Origin: Streptomyces sp. NBC_01317
GTDB lineage: Bacteria > Actinomycetota > Actinomycetes > Streptomycetales > Streptomycetaceae
DNA: 64,000 nucleotides
Reading direction: 5' to 3'
Assembly (NCBI RefSeq): GCF_035961655.1
Contig: NZ_CP108393.1
Coordinates: 1,736,001-1,800,000, forward strand
In this document: in pieces, positions 17,482 through 26,407 of the stretch
Position numbering within the stretch: the stretch's first letter is position 1
Layout of the letters: each line of letters begins with the position of its first letter
Translations under genes and position numbers: made by a program
The notes under the pieces: model-generated
The model's input: only the letters and a program-made list of their open reading frames with translations
What the model was told of the DNA's origin: nothing
The model's database searches: none

Positions 17482-19013
17482 ATCACCGCGCCGTCGACCG
17501 TGTCCGGCAGCGGCTCGTAGTGACGGGCCAGGAAGCGGCGCAGGGTGGGCAGCCGTTCCGGCGCGAAGGGCTTGCCGCGCGAGTCGTCGACGATCAGGGC
17601 CGGCGGGTGGGCGCGGAGTTCGGCGGTGAGCGCGGGCCAGGCACCCGCGACCGCGTACGCCTCGCCGACCCGTGGTCCGTCGCGGCCCCCGCTGTAGTTG
17701 GTGAGCAGCCCGGCCGTCAGGTAGCGGCTGGCCGGGGCGCGGTCGGCGAACCAGTACGTCTCGGGGTGTATCCCCCACACCAGTACCCGGTCGGTGGGCG
17801 CCGTGCGGTCCCGTACGACGTCCGCGAGGCGCTGGGCGTGGGCCAGTTCGGGACGTGGGGCGAGGACGCCCCAGGCGAGGAACAGCGCGCAGGTGCAGGC
17901 GGCGGTGGTCAGCGTGGCGGTGAGGCGGTCGCGGGGCGGGAGGTGGAGGCCTTCGGTCGCCAGCAGCACCAGGGGCGGCAGGAGTTGGAGGAAGTAGTGG
18001 CCGAAGAAGTGGAAGCCGGTGAGGACGGCGACGGCCGAGGAGGCGAGCCACAGCCACAGGTCGCCGTCGGTTCGCGGGGCCGTCCTGCGCGCGAGGCGCA
18101 GCAGGGGCGGGAGCAGTCCGAGGCAGCCGAGGGCGAGGAGGGCGGTGTTGGCCACCGCCCGCAGGAGGACGTGGAGTTCGGAGCCGGTGGGGGTGGCGTA
18201 CGAGCCTGATCCGGTGACCGTCCAGAAGACGAGCCCTGACGGGGTGGTGAGCAGGGCGGCGGCCAGGAGGGGCAGGGCGAGTCCGGCCGCGAGGCGGGGC
18301 AGCCCGGTGCGGGCGCGCGGGGTGCGGCCGAGCAGCCACAGGACGGGCAGGAGAACGGCTCCGCCGGTCTGTTTCATCAGCAGCGCGCCGGCGACCGCGA
18401 GCCCGGCCGCGCCCCAACGGGCCTTTCCCGCGCACCACATGGCGGCGGCGGTGAACGGCAGTATGAAGACCTCGAAGGTGGCGGCCTGGGTGTCCTCGGG
18501 GTTGAGGCCGACGGAGACGAGCAGGTACAGCACTCCGGCGGTGCGGCCGGCCCGGTCGCCCCGGCGGTCGCGCGCGGTGGCGGCGAGCAGGGCGGCGGTG
18601 AGCAGGTGGGCGAGGACGGCGAGGGCGCGCACGCCGGTCAGGGTGGAGTCGCCGAGGACGGCGAAGGTGGCTTCGTACAGCCAGGGCAGCAGGGGTGGTT
18701 TCCGGTCGACGACGGTGTCGTACAGCACTCCCCCGCCGGCCAGCATCCGGGCCTGGACGGCGAGATAGCCCTCGTCGGGGCTCCACAGCGGGTGGCGGAA
18801 GGAGGGCAGCCGGGTGACGAGCGCCAGGAGGGCGAGGAGGGGGAGCAGACGCCGCCAGTAGCCCGTGACCCGGTCGGCGGGATGGTCGGCGCGGGCGCGC
18901 GGGCGGGGGACGTTGGGGGTGGCGTCCGGGTCCTGGCCGGTGCGGGGCGGCGGGGGTACGGGGGCGGCGGGCCCCGGGGCTTCCAGGGCGGCGGGCGTCG
19001 GCTCGGCGAGCAT
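17415..19013 (-). CDS. GT39-type membrane glycosyltransferase
   Basis: About 532 residues with roughly ten hydrophobic segments, the layout of the GT-C/PMT superfamily that uses polyprenyl-phosphate sugars. The first lumenal loop has the family-typical acidic site in HPLWSPDEGYLAVQARML (about residue 75), and a KPPLLPW motif follows. The C-terminal part is a soluble outer-face domain. I start the gene at 19013, 18 bases after the permease stop; a longer frame from 19121 would overlap the permease gene by 90 bases. Neither start has a clear ribosome-binding site. Acceptor is unknown; cell-wall glycopolymer or protein O-mannosylation are both possible. Confidence 0.75.
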   Translation of the reverse strand: MLAEPTPAALEAPGPAAPVPPPPRTGQDPDATPNVPRPRARADHPADRVTGYWRRLLPLLALLALVTRLPSFRHPLWSPDEGYLAVQARMLAGGGVLYDTVVDRKPPLLPWLYEATFAVLGDSTLTGVRALAVLAHLLTAALLAATARDRRGDRAGRTAGVLYLLVSVGLNPEDTQAATFEVFILPFTAAAMWCAGKARWGAAGLAVAGALLMKQTGGAVLLPVLWLLGRTPRARTGLPRLAAGLALPLLAAALLTTPSGLVFWTVTGSGSYATPTGSELHVLLRAVANTALLALGCLGLLPPLLRLARRTAPRTDGDLWLWLASSAVAVLTGFHFFGHYFLQLLPPLVLLATEGLHLPPRDRLTATLTTAACTCALFLAWGVLAPRPELAHAQRLADVVRDRTAPTDRVLVWGIHPETYWFADRAPASRYLTAGLLTNYSGGRDGPRVGEAYAVAGAWPALTAELRAHPPALIVDDSRGKPFAPERLPTLRRFLARHYEPLPDTVDGAVIYVPSPASDVPSSNPDAPSPGR

Positions 19014-19030
19014 GCGGGGGCGTACCGCCG

Positions 19031-20551
19031 TCAGCGCGACCGGCCGAGGCGGCTGTGCCCTCGTCCGTACACCAGGTAGACCGCGAAGCCGACCAGCATC
19101 CAGATCCCGAACCGTACCCACGTCTCGGCGGGCAGGTTGAGCATCAGCCAGAGCGAGGCGAGCACGGACGCGATCGGGACGTACGGCACCAGAGGGGTAC
19201 GGAACGAGCGGGGCAGGTCGGGCCGTTGGCGGCGCAGCAGGACCACGCCGATCGCGACGACGATGAACGCGAAGAGCGTGCCGATGTTCACCAGGGAGGC
19301 CAGTTCGTCGATGGAGGTGAAGCCGGCGACGGCCGCGACGATCGACCCGAGGAGGAGGGTCGACCGGTAGGGCGTGCCGAACCGGGGGTGGACGCGGGAG
19401 AACGTCCTCGGGAGCAGTCCGTCGCGGCTCATGGCGAAGAACACCCGGGTCTGGCCGAGCAGCAGGATCATGCAGACGGAGGTGAGTCCGACGGCGGCGC
19501 CGAAGCTGATCAGACCGGCCCAGAAGGGGTGTCCGACGGCTTTGAAGGCGTCGGCGAGGGGCGCGTCGACCGACAGCTCGGTGTACTTCTGCATTCCGGT
19601 GACGACGAGCGAGACGGCCACGTACAGCACGGTGCAGATGACGAGGGAGCCGAGGATGCCGCGCGGGACGTCCCGCTGCGGGTTGCGGGTCTCCTCGGCG
19701 GCGGTCGCGACGATGTCGAAGCCGATGAAGGCGAAGAAGACGACGGCCGCGGCGGTGAAGACGCCGAGGACGCCGAAGTCGGTGGGGGTGTAGCCGAAGA
19801 TCAGCTGGACGAGGGGGGCCTGGAGGCCGCCGGCGCCGCCGGTGCTCTCGGCCGGCGGGACGAACGGCTGGTAGTTGGCGCCCTTGATCAGGAACGCGCC
19901 CACGACGATCACGATCAGGACGACGGTGACCTTGACGGCGACGATCACGTTCGTGATGAGCGAGGAGAGCTTCATCCCGGCGACGAGGATGCCCGTCAGG
20001 GCGAGCACCAGCAGACAGGCGAGCAGATCGAAGCCGAACGTCCCGTCGTGGGTGCCGGACAGGGATGCCGGAAGCTGGAATCCGGCGGTGTCGAGCAGGG
20101 AGCGCAGATAGCCGGACCAGCCGACGGCCACGACCGCGGAGCCCAGGGCCAGTTCGAGGACGAGGTCCCAGCCGATGATCCAGGCGGGCAGTTCGCCGAG
20201 GGAGGCGTAGGAGAAGGTGTACGCGGATCCGGCGACCGGCACGGTCGAGGCGAACTCGGCGTAGCAGAGGGCGGCGAGCGCGCAGACGACTCCGGCGGTG
20301 ACGAACGCGAGGGCGGTGGCGGGTCCCGCGGTGTCCCTGGCGACCTTGCCGGTGAGGACGAAGATGCCCGTACCGATGATCACACCGACGCCGAAGACCG
20401 TGAGGTCCAGGGCGGAGAGGGACTTCTTGAGCGCGAACTCGGGGTCCTCGGTGTCACGGAGGGACTGCTCGACCGATTTGGTACGGAACATGCCGGTGCC
20501 GCCGGTCGGCAGATCCTTGTCGGCCTGCTCCAGATCCTGCTGCGTCCTCAT
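19031..20551 (-). CDS. APC-family amino acid permease
   Basis: 506 residues with about twelve to thirteen transmembrane helices. It opens with a soluble stretch (FRTKSVEQSLRDTEDPEFAL) typical of cationic amino acid transporter (CAT)-like members. The first helix has the APC substrate motif VFGVGVIIGTGIFVLTG near residue 55, and the helix-6 region reads FFAFIGFDIVATAAEETRNP, close to the conserved segment of CAT transporters. Expected role is uptake or exchange of an amino acid with protons; specificity cannot be read. The glycosyltransferase gene follows closely and may be co-transcribed. Confidence 0.88.
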   Translation of the reverse strand: MRTQQDLEQADKDLPTGGTGMFRTKSVEQSLRDTEDPEFALKKSLSALDLTVFGVGVIIGTGIFVLTGKVARDTAGPATALAFVTAGVVCALAALCYAEFASTVPVAGSAYTFSYASLGELPAWIIGWDLVLELALGSAVVAVGWSGYLRSLLDTAGFQLPASLSGTHDGTFGFDLLACLLVLALTGILVAGMKLSSLITNVIVAVKVTVVLIVIVVGAFLIKGANYQPFVPPAESTGGAGGLQAPLVQLIFGYTPTDFGVLGVFTAAAVVFFAFIGFDIVATAAEETRNPQRDVPRGILGSLVICTVLYVAVSLVVTGMQKYTELSVDAPLADAFKAVGHPFWAGLISFGAAVGLTSVCMILLLGQTRVFFAMSRDGLLPRTFSRVHPRFGTPYRSTLLLGSIVAAVAGFTSIDELASLVNIGTLFAFIVVAIGVVLLRRQRPDLPRSFRTPLVPYVPIASVLASLWLMLNLPAETWVRFGIWMLVGFAVYLVYGRGHSRLGRSR

Positions 20552-20628
20552 CGGCGTACCTCCGTGCGCGCGTCGTCCCCGGACATGATCGACCCCGGAC
20601 AGCCCGTAACGGCGTATTTCACACGGAC

Positions 20629-20669
20629 GGGCCGGTCGGACCGCCTCGATGAGGCGGTCCGACCGGCCC
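20629..20669 (-). terminator. Terminator after dxs
   Basis: A perfect 19-bp inverted repeat (GGGCCGGTCGGACCGCCTC) with a 3-base loop, 85 bases downstream of the dxs stop and 78 bases before the permease start on the same strand. It isolates the two transcripts. Confidence 0.85.
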
Positions 20670-20753
20670 GGGGGGGGCGTCGGATCCGGCGCGCGTCCGG
20701 CCTGTCGGGCCGGGTCCGGCCGCTCGGGCCGCCGGTCGCGGCTCGGTCGCGGC

Positions 20754-22667
20754 TCAGTCGCGGGCGACCTCGGTGGGCGAGTCCACCAGCCGGCCGTCCA
20801 GCTTCGCGACCAGGCCGGTGACCTGGCGGGCGATGTCCGGGGCGGTCAGCCCGATCTCGGCGAGGACCTCCTTGCGGGACGCGTGGTCCAGGAAGCGCGG
20901 CGGGATGCCGAAGTCCCGCAGCGGTACGTCGACCCCGGCGTCGCGCAGTGCCTGGGCGATCGCCGAACCGACGCCGCCGACACGGCTGTTGTCCTCGACC
21001 GTGACCACCACGCGGTGCTGCTCGGCGAGCGGGACGAGCGCCTCGTCGACGGGCTTGACCCAGCGCGGGTCGACCACCGTCGTCGTGATGCCCTGCTTGT
21101 CGAGGAGATCGGCGATCTCCAGGCACATCGGGGCGAGCGCGCCGACGGAGACCAGCAGCACGTCGGCCGTGCCCTCGTCGGTCTTCCGCAGGACGTCGAT
21201 CCCGCCGACCCGGGCGACGGCGGCCACCGCCGGGCCGACCGCGCCCTTGGAGAAGCGGACCACGGTCGGCGCGTCGTCCACGGCGACGGCCTCACGCAGC
21301 TGGGAGCGGACCTGGTCGGCGTCGCGGGGCGCGGCGATGCGCAGGCCGGGGACGCACTGGAGGATGGACATGTCCCACATGCCGTTGTGCGAGGCGCCGT
21401 CGGTGCCGGTGATGCCCGCGCGGTCCAGGACGAAGGTCACCCCGCAGCGGTGCAGCGCCACATCCATCAGCACCTGGTCGAAGGCGCGGTTGAGGAACGT
21501 CGCGTACACGGCGAAGACGGGGTGCAGCCCGCCGGTGGCCAGGCCCGCCGCGGAGGTCGCCCCGTGCTGCTCGGCGATGCCGACGTCGTACACCCGGTCG
21601 GGGAACGTCTTGGCGAACGCGGCGAGGCCGACCGGCTGGAGCATCGCGGCGGTGATGGCGACGATGTCCGGGCGTTCCGTGCCGAGTTTGACCATCTCCT
21701 CGCCGAACACCGAGGTCCAGTCCATCCCGGCGGCGGCGATGGGCAGGCCGGTGTCGGGGTGGATGGGGCCGATGCCGTGGAACCGGTCGGCCTCGTCCTG
21801 CTCGGCCGGCTTGTAGCCGCGGCCCTTCTCGGTCAGGCAGTGCACGATGACGGGGCCGCCGAAACGCTTCGCCCGCAGGAGCGCGGACTCCAGCGCCTCG
21901 ATGTCGTGTCCGTCGATCGGGCCGACGTACTTGAGGCCGAGGTCCTCGAACATGCCCTGGGGGGCGATGAAGTCCTTGAGGCCCTTCTTCGCGCCGTGCA
22001 GGGTCTCGTAGAGCGGTCGGCCGACGACCGGGGTGCGCTCCAGGAGGTCCTTGCCGCGGGCCAGGAACCGCTCGTAGCCGTCGGTGGTCCGCAGGGTCGC
22101 GAGGTGGTTCGCGAGGCCGCCGATGGTCGGCGCGTACGAGCGCTCGTTGTCGTTGACCACGATGACGAGCGGGCGGTCCTTGGCCGCGGCGATGTTGTTC
22201 AGCGCCTCCCAGGCCATTCCGCCGGTGAGCGCGCCGTCACCGATGACGGCGACGACGTGGTCGTCCTTCCTCAGCACCTGGTTGGCCTTGGCGAGTCCGT
22301 CCGCCCAGCCCAGCACGGTGGAGGCGTGCGAGTTCTCGATGACGTCGTGGTCGGACTCCGCGCGGGAGGGGTAGCCGGAGAGCCCGCCCTTGCTCTTGAG
22401 CCGGGAGAAGTCCTGGCGCCCTGTGAGCAGCTTGTGCACGTAGGACTGGTGGCCCGTGTCGAAGAGGACACGGTCCTTCGGGGACTCGAACACGCGGTGC
22501 AGGGCGATGGTCAGCTCGACCACACCGAGGTTGGGTCCGAGGTGGCCACCGGTCTTGGAGACCGCGTCCACGAGAAAGGACCGGATCTCTCCGGCCAACT
22601 GCTCCAGCTGCTCCGGGCCGAGCCGGTCCAGATCGCGCGGTCCCCTGATGTGGGTCAGCAACGCCAC
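20754..22667 (-). CDS. dxs: 1-deoxy-D-xylulose-5-phosphate synthase
   Basis: DXS condenses pyruvate with glyceraldehyde 3-phosphate, the first step of the MEP isoprenoid pathway. 637 residues, normal length. The thiamine-diphosphate motif is [16 protein letters not shown] (about residues 145-160), the conserved His is in [12 protein letters not shown], and the catalytic Glu is in [16 protein letters not shown] (about 370). The GTG start at 22667 has AAGGAGG five bases upstream. It is a single-gene transcript ending at the 20629-20669 hairpin. Confidence 0.95.
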   Translation of the reverse strand: MALLTHIRGPRDLDRLGPEQLEQLAGEIRSFLVDAVSKTGGHLGPNLGVVELTIALHRVFESPKDRVLFDTGHQSYVHKLLTGRQDFSRLKSKGGLSGYPSRAESDHDVIENSHASTVLGWADGLAKANQVLRKDDHVVAVIGDGALTGGMAWEALNNIAAAKDRPLVIVVNDNERSYAPTIGGLANHLATLRTTDGYERFLARGKDLLERTPVVGRPLYETLHGAKKGLKDFIAPQGMFEDLGLKYVGPIDGHDIEALESALLRAKRFGGPVIVHCLTEKGRGYKPAEQDEADRFHGIGPIHPDTGLPIAAAGMDWTSVFGEEMVKLGTERPDIVAITAAMLQPVGLAAFAKTFPDRVYDVGIAEQHGATSAAGLATGGLHPVFAVYATFLNRAFDQVLMDVALHRCGVTFVLDRAGITGTDGASHNGMWDMSILQCVPGLRIAAPRDADQVRSQLREAVAVDDAPTVVRFSKGAVGPAVAAVARVGGIDVLRKTDEGTADVLLVSVGALAPMCLEIADLLDKQGITTTVVDPRWVKPVDEALVPLAEQHRVVVTVEDNSRVGGVGSAIAQALRDAGVDVPLRDFGIPPRFLDHASRKEVLAEIGLTAPDIARQVTGLVAKLDGRLVDSPTEVARD

Positions 22668-22810
22668 CCGTGCCTCCTTGGGTTTGAGCTGGTCGAGCTT
22701 GCCGATCCGCCGAGTCTAATGTTCCGCTCGCGCACTCCGTGGGCGGGCTGTGCGTTGTATGTCACCCGATCGGCTGTATGTACGTCATATCTGCGGCACC
22801 CGGAACACGG

Positions 22811-22847
22811 CTGTGCCCGGCACCCAGGGTTCGGGTGCCGGGCACAG
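22811..22847 (-). terminator. Terminator of the xylFGH operon
   Basis: Perfect 15-bp stem CTGTGCCCGGCACCC with a 7-base loop, starting 18 bases after the xylH stop. The 143 bases between it and the dxs start should contain the dxs promoter. Confidence 0.85.
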
Positions 22848-22864
22848 GCCCGCGGGAACCGCGG

Positions 22865-24178
22865 TCAGGCGCGACCCGCCGTCTTCTGCGTCTTCCGGGT
22901 GACCGAGTCGATGACGACCGTGAGCAGAAGCACGCCACCCGTGATCATGTACACCACGGGCGTGGCGATGCCTTCGAGGGCCAGGCCGTACTGGATCGAC
23001 GTGATGACCATGACACCGAGAAGCGCGTTCCAGGTGCGTCCCCGGCCGCCGAAGAGGCTGGTGCCACCGATGACGGCCGCCGCGATGGCGTTCATCAGCA
23101 GGTCACCGGTACCGGCGCCCTGGTTGGCGGCGGCGACCTTGGAGGCCAGGAACAGACCGCCGATGGCGGCGAAGCCACCGGCGATCGAGTAGACCGAGAT
23201 CCGGACCATGGTGACGTTGATACCGGCGCGGCGGGAGGCCTCGACGCTGCCACCGAGCGCGAAGATCTTCCGGCCGTAGACGGTACGGCGGAGCACGAAG
23301 TCCGTCACGACGAGGACGATGAGGAAGATGAGCAGGGCGAGGGGAAGGCCCTTGGACTGGTTGAACATGAACGCGGCGCCGAAGGCCACGATCGCCAGCA
23401 CGACGGTACGGGCCACGGTCTCGTTGAGCGGACGCGACGGCACGCCGGCCGCCTCACGGCGCCGGTTCTCGAAGAACGACGTCGCGAAGAAGACGACCAC
23501 CGCGACGATCGCGACACCGTAGGCGACCGCGATGTCCGAGAAGTAGTACGAGGTCAGCTTGCCGACCACGCCGTCGCGGTCGATGTTGATGGTGCCGTTG
23601 TCGCCGAGCAGCTGGAGCATGAAGCCCAGCCAGAAGAGCAGACCGGCCAGGGTGACGGCGAACGCCGGGGCCCCGATGCGGGCGAAGAAGAAGCCGTGGA
23701 TCGCGCCGATCACCGCGCCGCTGACGATCGCGGTCAGGACGGCCAGCCACTCGTTGACGCCGTGGGTGACGCTCATCACCGCGACGATCGCGCCCGCCAC
23801 ACCACTCACCGAGCCGACCGACAGGTCGATCTCGCCGAGCAGCAGGACGAAGACGATACCGACCGCGATCATGCCCGTGCCGACCATGGCCACGGATATG
23901 TCGGTGAGGTTGCCGGCGGAGAGGAACGCCGAGTTCAGGCTCTGGAAGACCACACAGATGATGACCAGTCCGACGATGACCGGCAGGGAGCCCAGGTCAC
24001 CGGCGCGGATCTTGCGCTTGAACTCCGAGATGTACCCGCCGAAGCCCTGTTCCCGTACGAGCAGCCGCGGGTCCACCGCCGCGACCGCGCCGGCCGCCGC
24101 TCCCGGTGTCCCGACCGCGGTCTGCCCGGCGGGACTCGTGCCGCCCGAGGCCGTGGTGGAGGCCTTGTCGATAGTCAC
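22865..24178 (-). CDS. xylH: Sugar ABC transporter permease XylH
   Basis: 437 residues with about twelve hydrophobic segments, matching the CUT2 (ribose/xylose) permease family. Conserved segments are GEIDLSVGSVSGVAGAIVAV near residue 120 and IGGTSLFGGRGRTWNALLGV near 375. The first 65 residues are an Ala/Gly/Thr-rich cytoplasmic extension. The GTG start at 24178 overlaps the xylG stop (GTGA). In S. coelicolor the homologous set next to rok7B7 imports xylose; the assignment here rests on family and neighbours. Confidence 0.87.
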   Translation of the reverse strand: MTIDKASTTASGGTSPAGQTAVGTPGAAAGAVAAVDPRLLVREQGFGGYISEFKRKIRAGDLGSLPVIVGLVIICVVFQSLNSAFLSAGNLTDISVAMVGTGMIAVGIVFVLLLGEIDLSVGSVSGVAGAIVAVMSVTHGVNEWLAVLTAIVSGAVIGAIHGFFFARIGAPAFAVTLAGLLFWLGFMLQLLGDNGTINIDRDGVVGKLTSYYFSDIAVAYGVAIVAVVVFFATSFFENRRREAAGVPSRPLNETVARTVVLAIVAFGAAFMFNQSKGLPLALLIFLIVLVVTDFVLRRTVYGRKIFALGGSVEASRRAGINVTMVRISVYSIAGGFAAIGGLFLASKVAAANQGAGTGDLLMNAIAAAVIGGTSLFGGRGRTWNALLGVMVITSIQYGLALEGIATPVVYMITGGVLLLTVVIDSVTRKTQKTAGRA

Positions 24179-24954
24179 TTCTGAACCTCCACATTGCGCG
24201 ACGCCCGCCGGGTCACGGCGTTGTCCGTGGCACCGGTGATGGCGGCGATGATCTCTTCCTGCGACGTGGTCTTGACGTCGAAGACACCGTTGTTGGTGCC
24301 CAGCCGGAGCACGGCCACCTTGTCGGCGACGGCCTTGACGTCCGCCATGTTGTGGCTGATGAGGAGCACGGCGAGGCCGCGGTCCCGCAGCCGCTCGACC
24401 AGGTCGAGCACCTGGGCCGTCTGCTCGACGCCCAGGGCGGCGGTCGGCTCGTCGAGGATCACGAGCTTGGGCTCGCCGAGCATGGAGCGGGCGATCGCCA
24501 CGGTCTGGCGCTGCCCGCCGGAGAGGGAGGCGATGGGGATACGGACGCTGGGTATCCGGATCGACAGGGTGTCGAGCAGCTCGCGCGAGCGGCGCTCCAT
24601 CTCGACCTCGTCGAGCACGCCCCAGCGACGGAGCTCACGGCCGAGGAAGAGGTTCCCGACGACGTCGATGTTGTCGGCCAGCGAGAGATCCTGGTAGACG
24701 GTCGCGACGCCGAGACGCTGCGCGTCGTGGGGGCGCCCGATCGAGACGGGATTGCCTTCCCACTCGATGACACCGTCATCGATGGGGTGGACACCGGCGA
24801 TGGTCTTCACCAGCGTCGATTTACCGGCTCCGTTGTCGCCCACCAGGGCGAGCACTTCACCGGCGTGGACCTCAAGCTCAACATCGGTGAGCGCCTGGAC
24901 GGCACCGAATCGCTTGGAGACCCCTCGCAACGCCAACACGGGCGTAGCGGTCAC
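24175..24954 (-). CDS. xylG: Sugar ABC transporter ATP-binding protein XylG
   Basis: 259 residues with one complete nucleotide-binding domain: Walker A GDNGAGKSTL (about 37-46), Q-loop in ATVYQDLSLADN, ABC signature SLSGGQRQT, Walker B LVILDEPTAAL and the switch His in LLISHNM. Most CUT2 ATPases are duplicated and twice as long; this one is single-domain. The GTG at 24954 is chosen because AAGGAG stands nine bases before it, whereas the ATG at 24963 directly abuts that site. The frame further upstream has no support. Confidence 0.88.
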   Translation of the reverse strand: MTATPVLALRGVSKRFGAVQALTDVELEVHAGEVLALVGDNGAGKSTLVKTIAGVHPIDDGVIEWEGNPVSIGRPHDAQRLGVATVYQDLSLADNIDVVGNLFLGRELRRWGVLDEVEMERRSRELLDTLSIRIPSVRIPIASLSGGQRQTVAIARSMLGEPKLVILDEPTAALGVEQTAQVLDLVERLRDRGLAVLLISHNMADVKAVADKVAVLRLGTNNGVFDVKTTSQEEIIAAITGATDNAVTRRASRNVEVQK

Positions 24955-25076
24955 GTGAACCATCTCCTTCGCCGCCTGACCGGCGGGGATGCCGCGCCTG
25001 GGGGGAGGCGCGGTGGTCGAGCAGAAGAGAACAGACAAAAAGCGCCGCGAAGCCGGCGGCCCGGGTGAAGCGTTCC

Positions 25077-25128
25077 GTCCGGCACCTCGCCCCGCCTGCG
25101 GGGCTGAATGAAGAGCGAGGTGCCGGAC
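25077..25128 (-). terminator. Hairpin between xylF and xylG
   Basis: A perfect 14-bp stem (GTCCGGCACCTCGC) surrounds a smaller hairpin (CCCCGCCTGCGGGG). It lies 45 bases after the xylF stop inside the operon. Such a structure could stabilise the upstream message or partly terminate, giving more binding protein than ATPase. Confidence 0.6.
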
Positions 25129-25172
25129 AGGCTTTCACCGGAAGCAGGTCACCGGGCGGACCCGGTGAGGAC

Positions 25173-26285
25173 CTACTTCACGCCGGCGGCGTCACAGGCG
25201 GCCTTGAACTGCGCGGTGCAGATCTCCTGGACCGAGTAGAGGCCGTCCTTGACGACGGTGTCGTTGATGTTGGCCTTGGTCAGCGAGACGACCGGGACCA
25301 GCACCGACGGCACGCCCTTGGTGGTGGGGCTGTCGACCGTGGTCTTGGTGATCGAGTCGAGCTTCTCGCCCTTGGCCAGCGCGACCGCCATCTGCGCGGC
25401 GATGTCCGCTTCCTGGCCGTACGGCTTGTAGACGCTCATGAACTGCGTGCCCGAGACGATGCGCTGCACGCCCGCGAGCTCGGCGTCCTGGCCGGTGACC
25501 GGGGGGAGCTTCTTGAAGTTGGCACTCTGGAGGGCGGTGATGATACCGCCGGCCATGCCGTCGTTGGCCGAGTAGACGCCGACGATCTTGTCCTTGCCGA
25601 GGGCCGAGATCGCCGCCTCCATGTTGGCGTTGGCGTTCTCCGGCTTCCACTCCTTGGTGTCGTACTCCTTGCCGATCTTCACCTTGCCGTCGAGCACCGA
25701 GTGGGCGCCCTTCTTGAACAGGGCGGCGTTCGGGTCGGTGATGGCACCGTTCATCATGACGATGTCGCCCTTGGACGCGTTGGCGCCCAGCTCGTCCAGG
25801 AGCGCCTTGCCCTGGACCTTGCCGACCTCTTCGTTGTCGAAGGAGGTGTAGGCGTCGATCGGGCCCTCGGCCAGACGGTCGTAGGCGACGACGGGGATGC
25901 CGGCGTCCTTGGCCTTCTGCACCGAGCCGGCTATGGCCTTGGAGTCCACCGAGTCCACGATCAGCACGTTCACCTTGTTGGTGATCATCGTGTCGACCTG
26001 CTGGTTCTGCAGCGAGGCATCCTGCTTGGCGTTGGCGTAGACGATCTTGCCCTTGCCGTTGGTCAGCTCCGAGATCTTCTTCTCGATCAGCGGGCGGTCG
26101 AGCTTCTCGTACCGCGCGGTCTGGTTCTCCGGAAGGAGCAGCCCGACCTTGATCGCGTCTGTCTTGACAGTCTTGGGGGCGTCCGCCTTGTCGCCGGACT
26201 CCTTGGCACTACCACAGGCGGCGAGAGATACAGCCATCGCGGTGGCTGCGGCAGCCACGGCGGCACGACGCATGTTCGCGTTCAC
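25173..26285 (-). CDS. xylF: Sugar-binding lipoprotein XylF
   Basis: 370-residue periplasmic-binding-type lipoprotein of the ribose/xylose class. The signal peptide ends in LAAC with lipidated Cys24. The mature part begins AIKVGLLLPENQTARYEKLD, typical of xylose-binding proteins, and has the hinge-region segments VDSVDSKAIAGSV, PVVAYDRLAEG and YSANDGMAGGIITAL. GTG start at 26285 with GGGAGGT upstream. First gene of xylFGH, separated from rok7B7 by 121 bases that hold the promoter and a candidate operator. Confidence 0.88.
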   Translation of the reverse strand: MNANMRRAAVAAAATAMAVSLAACGSAKESGDKADAPKTVKTDAIKVGLLLPENQTARYEKLDRPLIEKKISELTNGKGKIVYANAKQDASLQNQQVDTMITNKVNVLIVDSVDSKAIAGSVQKAKDAGIPVVAYDRLAEGPIDAYTSFDNEEVGKVQGKALLDELGANASKGDIVMMNGAITDPNAALFKKGAHSVLDGKVKIGKEYDTKEWKPENANANMEAAISALGKDKIVGVYSANDGMAGGIITALQSANFKKLPPVTGQDAELAGVQRIVSGTQFMSVYKPYGQEADIAAQMAVALAKGEKLDSITKTTVDSPTTKGVPSVLVPVVSLTKANINDTVVKDGLYSVQEICTAQFKAACDAAGVK

Positions 26286-26382
26286 TTCAGAAACCTCCCT
26301 GACGAGGCCGCGTCGTTGCGGCCGAGGTGGCTGGAAGTCAACTCGCCCCTGGGGCCGACGTCAAGGAGTAAATCCTTAACGA

Positions 26383-26407
26383 GATGACAACGGTGCCATT
26401 TGTTATC
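26383..26407. promoter_or_regulatory. Candidate ROK operator upstream of xylF
   Basis: GATGACAA (26383-26390) and TTGTTATC (26400-26407) form an inverted repeat with one mismatch and a 9-base spacer. It lies about 100 bases upstream of the xylF start and touches the rok7B7 stop codon. Rok7B7 represses xylFGH in S. coelicolor; that this is its binding site is inference. Confidence 0.4.

Noticed and set aside
19055..20821. Plus-strand open frame rich in Asp, Glu and Gly opposite the permease gene
   Set aside because: Antisense shadow of transmembrane codons; no ribosome-binding site.
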